Below, in pieces: positions 1-8,136 of a stretch of DNA of 43,697 nt. The translations under genes were made by a program, and so were the position numbers. Source of the DNA: Kiloniellales bacterium (GTDB taxonomy: Bacteria; Pseudomonadota; Alphaproteobacteria; Kiloniellales; JAKSBE01). The first letter of the stretch is position 1. Each line of letters begins with the position of its first letter. Under the pieces are notes generated by a model. That model did not search any database. It saw only the letters and a program-made list of their open reading frames with translations, and was not told where the DNA came from. The DNA is taken from positions 1-43,697 of the forward strand of contig JAKSBE010000374.1 of NCBI GenBank assembly GCA_022361275.1. Direction: 5' to 3'.

Positions 1-30
1 AGTGAATTGGGCCATAGTGAATTGGACCAG
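1..30. repeat. 15-bp tandem duplication at the left edge
   Basis: Two adjacent 15-bp units (1-15 and 16-30) share the first ten bases AGTGAATTGG followed by RCCA; 13 of 15 positions agree. Read on the minus strand each copy gives TGGYCCAATTCACT. The window begins here, so more copies could lie to the left. Paired TTGG..CCA boxes are seen in operators of GntR-type regulators, but no regulator gene is visible and this reading is only a guess. Confidence 0.5.
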
Positions 31-315
31 GTAAATCGGGCGCCGGGTCTCGAACGCCCCAACCAATGGGTCAGGCCTGGAGGCGATGCGCCTCCAGGCA
101 GCATCTTCCGAAGCGAGCCGAACGGCTGCGGTGAGGATTAGCACAGGCCGAGGAAAAACCGAACTCCGCGATCGGCGCGCGCGATCGTCGGGACGGGTCC
201 GTCACGTTCGGTCGGGTGAAATCTCCGGGTCGGCGGCGCCGGGCGATCCTCCGAGAGTTGCCCCCGGAATCGATCCCCGCCAAGCAAAACGAGAGGCCCG
301 GCCCCGCCGGCAACG
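31..315. other. Non-coding stretch downstream of the SCP2-like gene
   Basis: I see no convincing gene here; the open frames have no ribosome-binding site or recognisable product. It contains an 11-bp perfect hairpin (listed separately) and, close to the SCP2 stop, a short CCGGC-CCC-GCCGG stem at 298-310, followed on the minus strand by CTCTCGTTTTGC. The latter could be a weak terminator for the minus-strand gene. Confidence 0.4.
75..99. repeat. Perfect 11-bp inverted repeat (hairpin)
   Basis: Arms GCCTGGAGGCG (75-85) and CGCCTCCAGGC (89-99) are exact reverse complements around the 3-nt loop ATG. There is no clear T-run on either side, so it is better described as a stable hairpin or small palindromic repeat than as an intrinsic terminator. 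Confidence 0.6.
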
Positions 316-621
316 TCAGTCGGCCATCATGCCGGCGAGCTTGAGCGCCACGCCGAGCGAGCCCTCGACCTTCAGCTTGCCGGTCATGAAGGCCAGCTGC
401 GGATCCAGGGTGCCGTTGACCAGGCTCTGGAGATTCTCCTCGCTCATCTCCATGGTGGTATCGGCGGCACCGCGGTCCTCGTTCGAGATCTCGGCGGTCG
501 GACCGGTGCCGTCCCAGAAGATGATACCCAGCTCGCCAAGGTCGAACTTGACCTTGTAACCGAGCGGCGGGTTGAGCGCCGCCTGACTGCGGATCGCTTC
601 GGTCAGGCTGTCCAGGCTCAT
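316..621 (-). CDS. SCP2 sterol-binding domain protein
   Basis: A 101-aa single-domain protein. It has the SCP2 pattern: an N-terminal helix, a KVKFDLGELGIIFWDG strand pair, then TMEMSEENLQSLVNGTLDPQ and the C-terminal FMTGKLKVEGSLGVALKLA segment that closes the hydrophobic tunnel. Such proteins bind lipids or acyl chains non-covalently, and in bacteria the ligand is usually unknown. There is no signal peptide, so it should be cytosolic. The ATG at 621 is preceded by a GGGGAG ribosome-binding site about nine bases upstream. It lies 59 bp downstream of mnmA on the same strand and may be cotranscribed, with no obvious functional link. The family call is secure; the ligand cannot be read from the sequence. 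Confidence 0.85.
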   Translation of the reverse strand: MSLDSLTEAIRSQAALNPPLGYKVKFDLGELGIIFWDGTGPTAEISNEDRGAADTTMEMSEENLQSLVNGTLDPQLAFMTGKLKVEGSLGVALKLAGMMAD

Positions 622-680
622 GTCGGTTTCTCCCCTGCTCTCTTGCCCCCGACCTCTCGTGTCTCGGTCCCGCGGCGCCC

Positions 681-1805
681 TCAGGCCGTGGCGCTCAACT
701 GGGCACCGGTGATCCAGCCGCCGCCCAGGACCCGCGGCCCGTCGTAGAAGACCGCGGCCTGCCCGGGCGAGACGCCGTACTGCGGCGCCTCCAGCCGCAG
801 CTCGGCACCGCCCTCGGCCGCGGGGAAGACCCGGGCCGGTGTCGGCGCGCCGGCGGAACGCAGCTTGGCCGCGACCGCCCGTCCCTCGGCCGGCAGCGGT
901 TCGGCGTCCAGCCAGTTGACCCGGGTCAGGCGCACCAGGTCACGGCCGAGCGCGGCGCGGGACCCGACCACGACGCGGCGGGCCTCGGGCTCCAGCCGGA
1001 CGACGAAGAGCGGCTCGGCCGTGCCGCCGATGCCGAGACCCCGGCGCTGGCCGACGGTGAAGTTGATGATGCCCTCGTGGCGGCCCAGGACCCGGCCCTC
1101 GAGGTCGACGATCTCGCCCGGCTCCGCGGCTCCGGGGCGCAGCCGCTCGACCACCCGGGCGTAGGAGCCCTTGGGCACGAAGCAGATGTCCTGGCTGTCC
1201 GGCTTCTCCGCCACCTTGAGCTGCAGGCGCTGGGCGATCCGCCGGGTCTCGGCCTTGGGCAGGCCGCCGAGCGGGAAACGCAGGAAGTCGAGTTGCGCCC
1301 GGGTGGTGGCGAAGAGGAAGTAGCTCTGATCGCGCTCCGCCTCGGCGGCGCGGTGCAGCTCCGGCCCGGCCGGGCCGTCGAGCCGGCGCACGTAGTGCCC
1401 GGTCGCCAGCGCGTCGGCCTCGAGCTCGCGGGCGGTCGCCAGGAGATCGCGGAACTTGACGGTCTGGTTGCAGCGTACGCAGGGGATCGGCGTCTCGCCG
1501 CGCAGGTAGCTGTCGGCGAAGTCCTCGATCACGCTGTCGCGGAAGCGGCTCTCGTAATCCAGGACGTAGTGCGGCACGTCGAGCTGGTCCGCGACCCGGC
1601 GGGCGTCATAGATGTCCTGCCCGGCGCAGCAGGCGCCCTTGCGGCCTGCGGCCTGGCCGTGGTCGTAGAGCTGGAGGGTGATGCCGAGGACGCCGAAGCC
1701 CTGCTCGGCCAGCAGCGCCGCCGTCACCGAGCTGTCGACGCCGCCCGACATGGCCACCACGACCCGCGTCTCGGCGGGCGCCTTGTCGATTCCCAGGGCG
1801 TTCAT
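681..1805 (-). CDS. mnmA: tRNA-specific 2-thiouridylase MnmA
   Basis: This 374-aa enzyme adenylates and thiolates U34 of the Lys, Glu and Gln tRNAs, using persulfide sulfur that starts from a cysteine desulfurase. The N-type ATP pyrophosphatase loop SGGVDSS is at about residues 20-26. The catalytic cysteines are C112, in [10 protein letters not shown], and C208, in DSQDICFV. Length and domain order (ATPase, central, beta-barrel) are normal. I start at the ATG at 1805. A further upstream in-frame start would add 24 low-complexity residues with no homology. The desulfurase genes that probably feed it lie about 3 kb away on the same strand, though two other genes intervene. Confidence 0.95.
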   Translation of the reverse strand: MNALGIDKAPAETRVVVAMSGGVDSSVTAALLAEQGFGVLGITLQLYDHGQAAGRKGACCAGQDIYDARRVADQLDVPHYVLDYESRFRDSVIEDFADSYLRGETPIPCVRCNQTVKFRDLLATARELEADALATGHYVRRLDGPAGPELHRAAEAERDQSYFLFATTRAQLDFLRFPLGGLPKAETRRIAQRLQLKVAEKPDSQDICFVPKGSYARVVERLRPGAAEPGEIVDLEGRVLGRHEGIINFTVGQRRGLGIGGTAEPLFVVRLEPEARRVVVGSRAALGRDLVRLTRVNWLDAEPLPAEGRAVAAKLRSAGAPTPARVFPAAEGGAELRLEAPQYGVSPGQAAVFYDGPRVLGGGWITGAQLSATA

Positions 1806-1887
1806 AGCCGGGACTATAGGCCTTCGCGGCCCGCTTGCAACCGGAGGCGCGGCCCGGGCCCGAGTACCGGCTTGCACAAACTGGCGT

Positions 1888-1938
1888 GTCCCCCCTTTCC
1901 CCCCTCTCCCATCAAGGGAGGGTCGGGGTGGGGGTGAC
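1888..1938. repeat. C-rich/G-rich imperfect palindrome between genes
   Basis: A pyrimidine-rich arm (CCCCCCTTTCCCCCC, then TCTCCC) meets a G-rich arm (GGGAGGGTCGGGGTGGGGG) around an ATCAA centre, in the gap between the alpha/beta hydrolase stop and mnmA. From memory, similar C-run/ATCAAGGGAGGG palindromes are dispersed repeats in many alphaproteobacterial and gammaproteobacterial genomes. It could form a stem in RNA or a G-quadruplex-prone strand. Confidence 0.55.
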
Positions 1939-1955
1939 TCTCTGAATTACGTGAG

Positions 1956-3356
1956 TCAGCACTCAAGGCCCTTCAGCAGCCGCGCCAGGGCCAGGAGCGG
2001 CTCCGGGTCGGTGGTCACGCCGAGGTCGAGGGTGAAGTGTCCCTGGTGCCGGCGCAGCAGGACGTTGGCCTCCGGCAGCGCCCAGCGCCGGGCCAGGGCC
2101 AGCGCGGTCTCGGCCGGCGCCACCTCGTCGGCCTGGCCGATCAGCATGAAGATCCGCTCGGGCGCCAGCAGGGGCCGGCCCCGCGGCTCCAGGAGATCCA
2201 GCCAGGGGGCGATCCCGGCCGCGTCCCAGCCCGCCTCCGCCAAACGGGGCCTCAGGTCGAGGGCGGCGGGCAGCGCGCCTTCGTAGCCCGTCGCCAGCAG
2301 GTCGCCGCTGCCGGCCATCAGCAGCGCCGCGTCCGGACGCTGGGCCTCGGGCCAGCTCCGGGCGGCGGTCAGCACCAGTTGGCTGGTCAGGGCGCCGAGG
2401 CTGATGCCGCCGACGGCGACCGGGCCGCGGCTGGTCCGCCGCGCCCAGGCGATCCAGGCCGAGGTCTCGGCCACCCAGTTCTGGAACAGCTCCAGCAGGC
2501 CGAGCGGCCCGCGCCCCAGTACCGGCTCGCCGCCGTAGAAGCCGGGCAGGCGGCGTCGGCCGTGCCAGGGCCCTTCCGGCCGGATCACCCGGATGCCTTC
2601 CCGGGTCAGGGGCGCCACCGGATCGAGGGTGTCCCGCCACATCTCGGTCTCGATGGTGATGCCGTGCAGGAAGATCAGGGTCGGCGGGTCGGCGATGCCC
2701 CCGGGCGTCGTCACCCGGGCCCAGGCGGTGTCGCCCAGCGGCGCCGGGAAGCGCAGCCAGGACAGGTCGCCGCGGCGGCCCTCGCTGGCCTGGGACTGAA
2801 TCACCTCGGCGGCGGCGAGCGCCGGGAAGGCGCGTCCCGGATCGGCCAGGCGACGGCCCTGGCAGGCCTCGACCTCCTCCGGCGTCGCGATCTGCCAGCG
2901 CAGCGGCGGCAGGCGGCGGCGCAGATGCAGGCGCAGGAAGCGCCCGCGGGTCAGCATCAGGGCCTCGGCGGCGGCGACCCGGCGGGCCTGGACAGCGGCC
3001 AGGTGCCCGGGCGCGACCCTGTGCGGACCGAAGAAGGCGGCCTGCCAGGCAGCCTCCGCCTCGCGGTAGGCCGCCGCCCGGCGCAGGACCGCGACGATCG
3101 CGGACCCGACCCCGTCGCGCGCCGCGCCGGCTTCCGGCGCGGCCTGGCCGAGACCTTCCCAGAACGCGGCCGGGTCACCCTCCGAAGCGAGCGCCGCCGC
3201 CCAGGCCCGGGACAGCGGCAGGTGCAACCCCACGATCAAGCGCAGCGCCAGGCTGTCCATCCAGGGCCAGAGCATCCCCCGGGCGGCGAGGGCGCGCCAG
3301 GCGGACACGCCGGCACCGGCGGGCAGCGTCAGGGGCTCTGCATCGCGCGGGGTCAT
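1956..3356 (-). CDS. Alpha/beta hydrolase family protein
   Basis: A 466-aa protein. The first ~170 residues are an Ala/Arg-rich helical region, and an alpha/beta-hydrolase core follows. The core shows the oxyanion strand LIFLHGI, the nucleophile elbow GGISLGA (Ser), a late acidic turn around GQADEVAPAE, and the histidine in RRHQGHFTLDLG, which together make a plausible Ser-Asp-His triad. The GPWHGRR and PGFYGGEPVLGRG segments and the overall length recall the ABHD18/DUF2048 group, but I am not certain of that. No signal peptide is visible. I chose the ATG at 3356; a TTG 42 bp upstream would extend it. It is divergent from the DUF302 gene. The substrate is unknown. Confidence 0.75.
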   Translation of the reverse strand: MTPRDAEPLTLPAGAGVSAWRALAARGMLWPWMDSLALRLIVGLHLPLSRAWAAALASEGDPAAFWEGLGQAAPEAGAARDGVGSAIVAVLRRAAAYREAEAAWQAAFFGPHRVAPGHLAAVQARRVAAAEALMLTRGRFLRLHLRRRLPPLRWQIATPEEVEACQGRRLADPGRAFPALAAAEVIQSQASEGRRGDLSWLRFPAPLGDTAWARVTTPGGIADPPTLIFLHGITIETEMWRDTLDPVAPLTREGIRVIRPEGPWHGRRRLPGFYGGEPVLGRGPLGLLELFQNWVAETSAWIAWARRTSRGPVAVGGISLGALTSQLVLTAARSWPEAQRPDAALLMAGSGDLLATGYEGALPAALDLRPRLAEAGWDAAGIAPWLDLLEPRGRPLLAPERIFMLIGQADEVAPAETALALARRWALPEANVLLRRHQGHFTLDLGVTTDPEPLLALARLLKGLEC

Positions 3357-3433
3357 GGAGTTGCCGAGGGCAGGCAGTCGGTTAAAGTGGGCGCCCAAAT
3401 CCGTGCCACCGGATCGAGGTAGGAGAACCCGCC

Positions 3434-3943
3434 ATGACGCACCGCCCGCTTGGCCGCCCGCTTGACCGCCCGCGCGCGCGCCTGTTGCCCGCCGCCTTCC
3501 TGGCCGCCGCCCTCCTGGCCGGGCCGGCCACGGCGGCGCCCGAGGGCCTGGTGACCGCGAAGACGCCGCACAGCTACGAGACCCTGATCGAGCGCCTGAA
3601 CGTGGCGGTCAAGGCTCACGAGATGGGCCTGGTCACCCGGGCCAGCGCGACCGTCGGCGCCAAGGCCGCGTTCGACAAGGTGATTCCCGGCAACATGGTG
3701 ATCGGCGTCTATCATCCGCGCTTCGCCGTGCCCATGCTGGAGGCGAGCATTGCGGCCGGCATCGAGGCTCCGATCCGCTTCTACATCACAGAGAACGAAG
3801 ACGGCACGGCCTCCCTCACCTACCGCAAGCCGACGGTGATCTTCGCGCCCTACGAGGGTGGCGGCGAGCAGCTCAAGAACCTGGCCAAGGAGCTGGACGA
3901 GGTCTTCGCCAGCATCGCCAAGCAGGCCACGGCGGCGGAGTAG
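3434..3943 (+). CDS. Exported DUF302 family protein
   Basis: A 169-aa protein with an Arg-rich n-region, a hydrophobic stretch (LLPAAFLAAALLAGPATAAP) and a likely signal-peptidase site near residue 35, so it is probably periplasmic. The mature part has the DUF302 signature: SYETLIERLNVAVKAHEMGLVTRAS, then IPGNMVIGVYHPRFA, then a C-terminal helix EQLKNLAKELDEVF. The molecular function of DUF302 is not established. The ATG at 3434 has an AGGAG ribosome-binding site about nine bases upstream. It converges with tenA and is divergent from the alpha/beta hydrolase, so it is probably a single-gene unit. Confidence 0.85.
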   Translation: MTHRPLGRPLDRPRARLLPAAFLAAALLAGPATAAPEGLVTAKTPHSYETLIERLNVAVKAHEMGLVTRASATVGAKAAFDKVIPGNMVIGVYHPRFAVPMLEASIAAGIEAPIRFYITENEDGTASLTYRKPTVIFAPYEGGGEQLKNLAKELDEVFASIAKQATAAE

Positions 3944-3959
3944 CGGGCGCCCCAACACG

Positions 3960-3989
3960 CAGGGATCAGGCACCCAGGGATCAGGCGCC
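3960..3989. repeat. 15-bp tandem duplication over the tenA stop codon
   Basis: CAGGGATCAGGCACC (3960-3974) is followed directly by CAGGGATCAGGCGCC (3975-3989), 14 of 15 identical. The tenA stop codon (TGA on the minus strand, 3981-3983) lies in the right-hand copy, and the same TGA recurs in the left-hand copy five codons later. The rest of the 37-bp gap between the convergent genes holds nothing else visible. Confidence 0.75.
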
Positions 3990-4703
3990 GCCGAAGGCGG
4001 CGGGCGGCGCCAGGCCCATGTCCCAGAAGCCGACCTCGAGCCGCGTCGCGCTGCGGAAGGTGGCGGCCAGCGCGGGCCAGCGCGGCGAGGCCGAGGGATC
4101 GTCGCCCAGACGGGCCCGGGCCACCCGCTCGAGCTGCGCCCGGGCGGCGGCCGCGACCTCCTGGTACTCGCCGCCGCCGTAGACCTCGATCCAGTCCAGA
4201 TAGGGGTTGTCTTCCAGCCGGGTCGACGGGTCGGCCAGGAGAGCCCGGCCGATCTCGCCGTAGCCCAGCACGCAGGGCGCCAGGGCGACCAGCAGGTCGA
4301 GCAGGTCGCCGGCCAGGCCGCGCTCCAGGACGTAGCGGGTGTAGGCCAGGTTCTGCTCGGCCTCGGGCAGGGCCGCCATTTCGCCTTCGCTCAGCCCCCA
4401 GCCGGCGCAGTACTTCAGGTGAAGCTGCATCTCGCTGTTGATCAGGGCGTCCAGGGTCGCGGTGGCCTGGCGCAGGTCGTCCAGATTGTCGCTCTTGAAG
4501 GCGGCCAGGGCGTAGGCGCGGGCGAAGTGGATCAGGAAGAGATAGTCCTGGGCCAGATACCAGCGGAAGCAGGGCTCGGCCAGGCTGCCGTCGCCCAGGC
4601 CGCGGACGAAGGCGTGCCCGGTGTAGGCCCCCCAGTCCTCGGGGCAAGCCTGCTTGAGGCGCTCGCAGACCCCGTCCCCTTGCTTCTCGGCCGCAGCCGC
4701 CAT
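3981..4703 (-). CDS. tenA: TenA family aminopyrimidine aminohydrolase / thiaminase II
   Basis: This 240-aa all-helical protein carries the TenA active-site set. It has an acidic residue and a Tyr in YLAQDYLF, the catalytic-type Cys in ALAPCVLGYGEIG, a Tyr in YLDWIEVYGGGEYQ, and the late Glu in RLEVGFW. TenA enzymes hydrolyse aminopyrimidine breakdown products of thiamine for salvage; the cysteine makes this the TenA_C type. The ATG at 4703 begins 8 bp after the ferredoxin stop, so the two are probably cotranslated as the end of the cysE-iscR-iscS unit. That placement is unusual for a thiamine gene. No TPP riboswitch can fit in the 8-bp gap. Confidence 0.88.
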   Translation of the reverse strand: MAAAAEKQGDGVCERLKQACPEDWGAYTGHAFVRGLGDGSLAEPCFRWYLAQDYLFLIHFARAYALAAFKSDNLDDLRQATATLDALINSEMQLHLKYCAGWGLSEGEMAALPEAEQNLAYTRYVLERGLAGDLLDLLVALAPCVLGYGEIGRALLADPSTRLEDNPYLDWIEVYGGGEYQEVAAAARAQLERVARARLGDDPSASPRWPALAATFRSATRLEVGFWDMGLAPPAAFGGA

Positions 4704-4711
4704 TGCAGGCC

Positions 4712-5044
4712 TCAGTCGAACAGAATGTTGTGGGTCTCGGTCGGCAGCTTCACGGTCAGGCCGTCCAGTTCCTCGGTCATGACGATCTGGCAACCGAGCC
4801 GCGAGGTTTCCTCCAGGCCGAAGGCCAGGTCCAGCATGTCCTCCTCGTCCTCGGAGGCGGCCTCCAGCCGGCCGAACCAGGAGGGCTCGACGATGACGTG
4901 GCAGGTCGAGCAGGCCAGGGAGCCTTCGCAGGCGCCTTCGATGTCGACGCCGTGGAGATGGGCGATCTCCATGACGGAGAGGCCCAGGGGCGCATCGACC
5001 TCCTTTCGGTTTCCGTCCGTTTCGACAAACACCATCTTCGGCAT
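4712..5044 (-). CDS. fdx: Adrenodoxin-type [2Fe-2S] ferredoxin
   Basis: A 110-aa ferredoxin with cysteines at 39, 45, 48 and 85 in the C-X5-C-X2-C...C spacing (GACEGSLACSTCHV and RLGCQIV) of the adrenodoxin/Isc ferredoxin class. The acidic helix EDEEDMLDLA is the usual docking surface for the reductase and partners. In Isc systems this ferredoxin gives electrons to persulfide reduction during cluster assembly, and its place just downstream of iscS fits that role. The ATG at 5044 has a GGAG-containing leader. An ATG three codons in is possible but less likely. It is 94 bp from iscS. Confidence 0.92.
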   Translation of the reverse strand: MPKMVFVETDGNRKEVDAPLGLSVMEIAHLHGVDIEGACEGSLACSTCHVIVEPSWFGRLEAASEDEEDMLDLAFGLEETSRLGCQIVMTEELDGLTVKLPTETHNILFD

Positions 5045-5138
5045 CCGCTCAGGCTCCAGGCTTGAATTCCGCGGGCTTTAGGTAATGCCCAGCGCCCCCG
5101 AAATCCAGATTGAATCCGCCGAACCGCGCCGTTTGCGG

Positions 5139-6353
5139 CTACTCGGCCGCTCCGACCGCCGTTGCCCGTCCGGCCTCGGCCTTCGCCCCGTCCCGGCGCA
5201 GGGCGGTGACGGCGGTGGTGACGTCCTCGATCGCCAGGTCGACCTCGGCCTCGGTCGTGAACCGGCCGAGGCCGATGCGGATGCTGGAGTGGGCGGCCTC
5301 GTCGGAAAGGCCCAGGGCGCGGAGCACGTAGGAGGGCTCGACCGCGGCCGAGGAGCAGGCCGAGCCGGAGGAGACGGCCAGCTTCGGCATGGCGTCTATC
5401 AAGGCCTCGCCGTCCACGCCCTCGAAGGCGAGGTTGAGGTTGCCGGCGACCCGCTGCTCGGGATCGCCGTTGAGGCTCACGCCTTCCAGGGCGGCCATGA
5501 TCCTCTCGCGGAACCGGCCGCGCAGGGCCAGGAGTCGCTCGGCCTCCTCGGCCATCTCGCGCCCGGCCAGGACGCAGGCCTTGCCGAGCCCGACGCAGAG
5601 CGCCGGGGCCAGGGTGCCGGAGCGCAGCCCCCGCTCCTGCCCGCCGCCGTCGAAGAGCGGCTCCAGCCGGACCCGCGGCCGGCGCCGCACATAGAGCGCG
5701 CCGACGCCCTTGGGCCCGTAGACCTTGTGGCCCGAGATGCTCAAGAGGTCGATCTTCATGGCCTCGACGTCGATCGGGATCTTGCCGACCGCCTGGGCCG
5801 CGTCGCAGTGGAAGACGGCCCCCGCCTCGCGGCAGAGCGCGCCGATCTCGGCCAGGGGCTGGATCACGCCGATCTCGTTGTTGACCGCCATGACGGAGAC
5901 CAGGGCGGTGTCCTCGCAGATCGCCTCGTTGAGGCGCTGCAGATCGACCAGGCCGCTCGGCTCGACCGGCAGGACGGTGAGGCGGAAGCCCTCGCGCTCC
6001 AGCCGGCGGCAGCACTCCAGGACGCACTTGTGCTCGGTCGCCAGGGTGACGACATGGGTCTTGCCCTTGCGGCGCAGGAAACGGGCGGCGCCCTTGATCG
6101 CCAGGTTGTTGGATTCCGTCGCGCCGGAGGTGAAGACGACCTCGCGCGACTCGGCAGCGATCAGCTCGGCGACCTCGGCGCGCGCCGCCTCGACCCCGGC
6201 CACGGCCTTCCAGCCATAGGCATGATGGACCGAGTGCGGGTTGCCGAAGTGCCCGGTGAGATAGGGCATCATCGCCTCCAGGACCCGGGGGTCCAGGGGC
6301 GTGGTCGCCTGGTTGTCCAGGTAGATCGGGGTTTCTTCGGAGCGCTCCTGCAC
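5139..6353 (-). CDS. iscS: Cysteine desulfurase IscS
   Basis: A 404-aa PLP enzyme that converts cysteine to alanine and a protein persulfide. K210 in [12 protein letters not shown] is the Schiff-base lysine, and C333 in [17 protein letters not shown] lies in the long mobile loop typical of group I (IscS/NifS) enzymes. The start is GTG at 6353, supported by a strong AAAGGAGG ribosome-binding site about six bases upstream. It follows a second desulfurase gene by 56 bp and precedes the ferredoxin. The C-terminal tail is Ala-rich and does not resemble the E. coli IscU-binding end. No iscU gene is present in this window. Confidence 0.93.
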   Translation of the reverse strand: MQERSEETPIYLDNQATTPLDPRVLEAMMPYLTGHFGNPHSVHHAYGWKAVAGVEAARAEVAELIAAESREVVFTSGATESNNLAIKGAARFLRRKGKTHVVTLATEHKCVLECCRRLEREGFRLTVLPVEPSGLVDLQRLNEAICEDTALVSVMAVNNEIGVIQPLAEIGALCREAGAVFHCDAAQAVGKIPIDVEAMKIDLLSISGHKVYGPKGVGALYVRRRPRVRLEPLFDGGGQERGLRSGTLAPALCVGLGKACVLAGREMAEEAERLLALRGRFRERIMAALEGVSLNGDPEQRVAGNLNLAFEGVDGEALIDAMPKLAVSSGSACSSAAVEPSYVLRALGLSDEAAHSSIRIGLGRFTTEAEVDLAIEDVTTAVTALRRDGAKAEAGRATAVGAAE

Positions 6354-6409
6354 CCGCGTCCTCCTTTGCTCCGGGCGGCGGCAGACGAGCCCCGGAAACG
6401 CCCCGGGAT

Positions 6410-7522
6410 CTAGGCTGCCCGCCGCCTGTATAGCCCGTCCCAGGCCTCGATGAAACGCTCCAGGTCGGCGGCCGTCGAGGCCCGGCCCAGGCTGACCCGG
6501 ATCGCCGCGACCGCGGTTTCCCGGTCGGCCCCCATGGCCTGCAGGACATGGGAGGGCTCGACCTTGCCCGAGGAGCAGGCCGCGCCCGAGCTGACCGCGA
6601 TCCCGGCGAGGTCGAGAGCCATGAGCTGGGTCTCGGCCGAGAGGCCGGGCAGCGCGAAGCAGCTCGTGTTGGCCAGGCGCGGCGCCTCGGCGCCAAAGAC
6701 GACGAGATCCGGCGCCAGGGCCCGCAGACGCGTCTCGAGGCCGTCGCGCAGGCCGGCCAGCTCCGGGTCCGGCTTGGGCGCGTCCAGGACCGCCGCGGCG
6801 GCCGCCCCGAAGCCGGCGATGGCCGGCACGTTTTCGGTCCCGGCCCGGCGCCGGCGCTCCTGGCCGCCGCCGCGGATCAGGGACGCCACCGCCACGCCCT
6901 CGGCCAGCACCAGGGCACCGGCGCCCTGGGGGCCGCCCAGCTTGTGGGCCGAAAGGCTGAGAGCCGCGGCTCCCAGGGCCTCGAGGTCGATATCGAGCCG
7001 CCCGGCGGCCTGAACCGCGTCGCAGTGCACCAGAGCGCCCCGCGCCCGGGCCAGGGCCGCGATCTCCGCGACCGGCTGGATCACCCCGGTCTCGTTGTTG
7101 GCCAGCATGACCGAGATCAGCGCCGGCGCGCCGTCGTCCTCTTCCTCCAGGGCTGCGGCCAGGGCATCCAGATCGACGCGGCCCTCGGCGTCGACCGGCA
7201 GCCGGCGCGCCTCGGGCGCCGCCTGGAGCACGGAGTCGTGTTCGACCGCGGAGACCAGGACACGGCCTGACGGCAGGCCGGAGAGAGCCAGGTTATTGGC
7301 CTCGCTGCCGCCGCTGGTGAAGACCACCCCGGCGGGCCGGGCACCGACCAGGGCCGCCACGGCCTCGCGCGCGTCCTCGACCCGACGCCGGGCCCGGCGG
7401 CCGAAGACATGGACGGAGGAAGGATTGCCGGTCTCCCGCAGAGCCGCTTCGAGGGCGGCCGCGGCTTCCGGGCGCAGCGGCGCGGTCGCGTTGTAGTCCA
7501 GATAGACCGGTCGGATCATCAT
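6410..7522 (-). CDS. Second group I cysteine desulfurase (NifS/IscS-like)
   Basis: A 370-aa PLP enzyme in the same fold class as the neighbouring IscS. K194 in [11 protein letters not shown] binds PLP, and C316 in [17 protein letters not shown] is the persulfide carrier. It is shorter and clearly diverged from IscS, so the pair is an old paralogy rather than a recent duplication. I start at the ATG at 7522, 23 bp after the iscR stop; a second ATG follows at 7519. Neither has a clear ribosome-binding site, so translation may be coupled to iscR. It could feed tRNA thiolation or a Suf-type scaffold elsewhere; its acceptor cannot be told from the sequence. Confidence 0.88.
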   Translation of the reverse strand: MMIRPVYLDYNATAPLRPEAAAALEAALRETGNPSSVHVFGRRARRRVEDAREAVAALVGARPAGVVFTSGGSEANNLALSGLPSGRVLVSAVEHDSVLQAAPEARRLPVDAEGRVDLDALAAALEEEDDGAPALISVMLANNETGVIQPVAEIAALARARGALVHCDAVQAAGRLDIDLEALGAAALSLSAHKLGGPQGAGALVLAEGVAVASLIRGGGQERRRRAGTENVPAIAGFGAAAAAVLDAPKPDPELAGLRDGLETRLRALAPDLVVFGAEAPRLANTSCFALPGLSAETQLMALDLAGIAVSSGAACSSGKVEPSHVLQAMGADRETAVAAIRVSLGRASTAADLERFIEAWDGLYRRRAA

Positions 7523-7545
7523 GGCGCGGGGGGCGGCGCGGGCCG

Positions 7546-8022
7546 CTATTCCGCGGCCGCGACCGGCCCGGAGTCGCTGCCGGACAGCAGGCTGCTGGTC
7601 CCGAGCACCCGCCGCTTGACGACGTCGGCGACGGTGACCGAGCTCAGGTAGAGGTAGATCTGGTTGCCCAGTTCCTCCCAAAGGTCGTGGGTCGCACAGC
7701 GGCTCTTGTTGCTGCGGCAGCCGAGTGGCTGGCCCGGCGTGCAGCGGGTCGTCCGGATCGGCTCGTCGACGGCCAGGATGATGTCCGAAACCCGGATCTC
7801 CTCGGGGGGCCGCGACGGCAGATAGCCGCCGCCGGGGCCGCGGACGCTTCTGACCAGGCCGCCACGGCGCAGCTTGGCGAAGAGCTGCTCAAGATAGGAA
7901 AGAGAGATCTCCTGCCGCTCGGCGATGTCGGACAGGGCGATCGGCTTGCCCTCGTTCTGGGCCGCCAAGTCGACCATCGCCATCACCGCATAGCGTCCCT
8001 TGGTGCTGAGCTTCACCTTCAA
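7546..8022 (-). CDS. iscR: Rrf2 family Fe-S regulator IscR
   Basis: A 158-aa protein with an N-terminal winged helix (MKVKLSTKGRYAVMAMVDLA, then ISLSYLEQLFAKLRRGGLVRSVRGPGGGY). Three cysteines at 94, 102 and 109 with H112 (CTPGQPLGCRSNKSRCATHD) match the Cys3-His cluster-binding pattern of IscR, though the spacing (X7, X6) is wider than in E. coli (X5, X5). When it holds a [2Fe-2S] cluster, IscR represses Isc operons. The ATG at 8022 has a GGAGG site eight bases upstream. The gene is followed by two desulfurases, and a candidate operator lies before cysE. A palindromic element separates it from cysE. Confidence 0.92.
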   Translation of the reverse strand: MKVKLSTKGRYAVMAMVDLAAQNEGKPIALSDIAERQEISLSYLEQLFAKLRRGGLVRSVRGPGGGYLPSRPPEEIRVSDIILAVDEPIRTTRCTPGQPLGCRSNKSRCATHDLWEELGNQIYLYLSSVTVADVVKRRVLGTSSLLSGSDSGPVAAAE

Positions 8023-8051
8023 TCCTCCAACTGCGCGCTCACCCGCGCCAC

Positions 8052-8136
8052 TAGATCAAATAAACGCAGATCATTTGATCTATTCCATATAGTTAGAGCA
8101 GCTTATCCGCGTTCGAACGAACGCGGGCTGCTCTAG
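8052..8136. repeat. TAGAGC-ended palindromic element, copy A
   Basis: This lies between cysE and iscR. It contains a 10-bp inverted repeat TAGATCAAAT (8052-8061) / ATTTGATCTA (8073-8082). A long hairpin follows: AGAGCAGC, then CCGCGTTCG, AA, CGAACGCGG and GCTGCTCT, with a 4-nt TTAT bulge. The right end GAACGCGGGCTGCTCTAG and the internal TTTGATCTATTYCAT recur in copy B (19295-19379). The TAG of its right end is the cysE stop codon on the minus strand. It may act as a terminator or RNA-processing signal between cysE and iscR. Confidence 0.75.

Noticed and set aside
4704-4711. TPP riboswitch before tenA
   Set aside because: The gap to the ferredoxin gene is 8 bp and no THI-box-like sequence precedes the ferredoxin.
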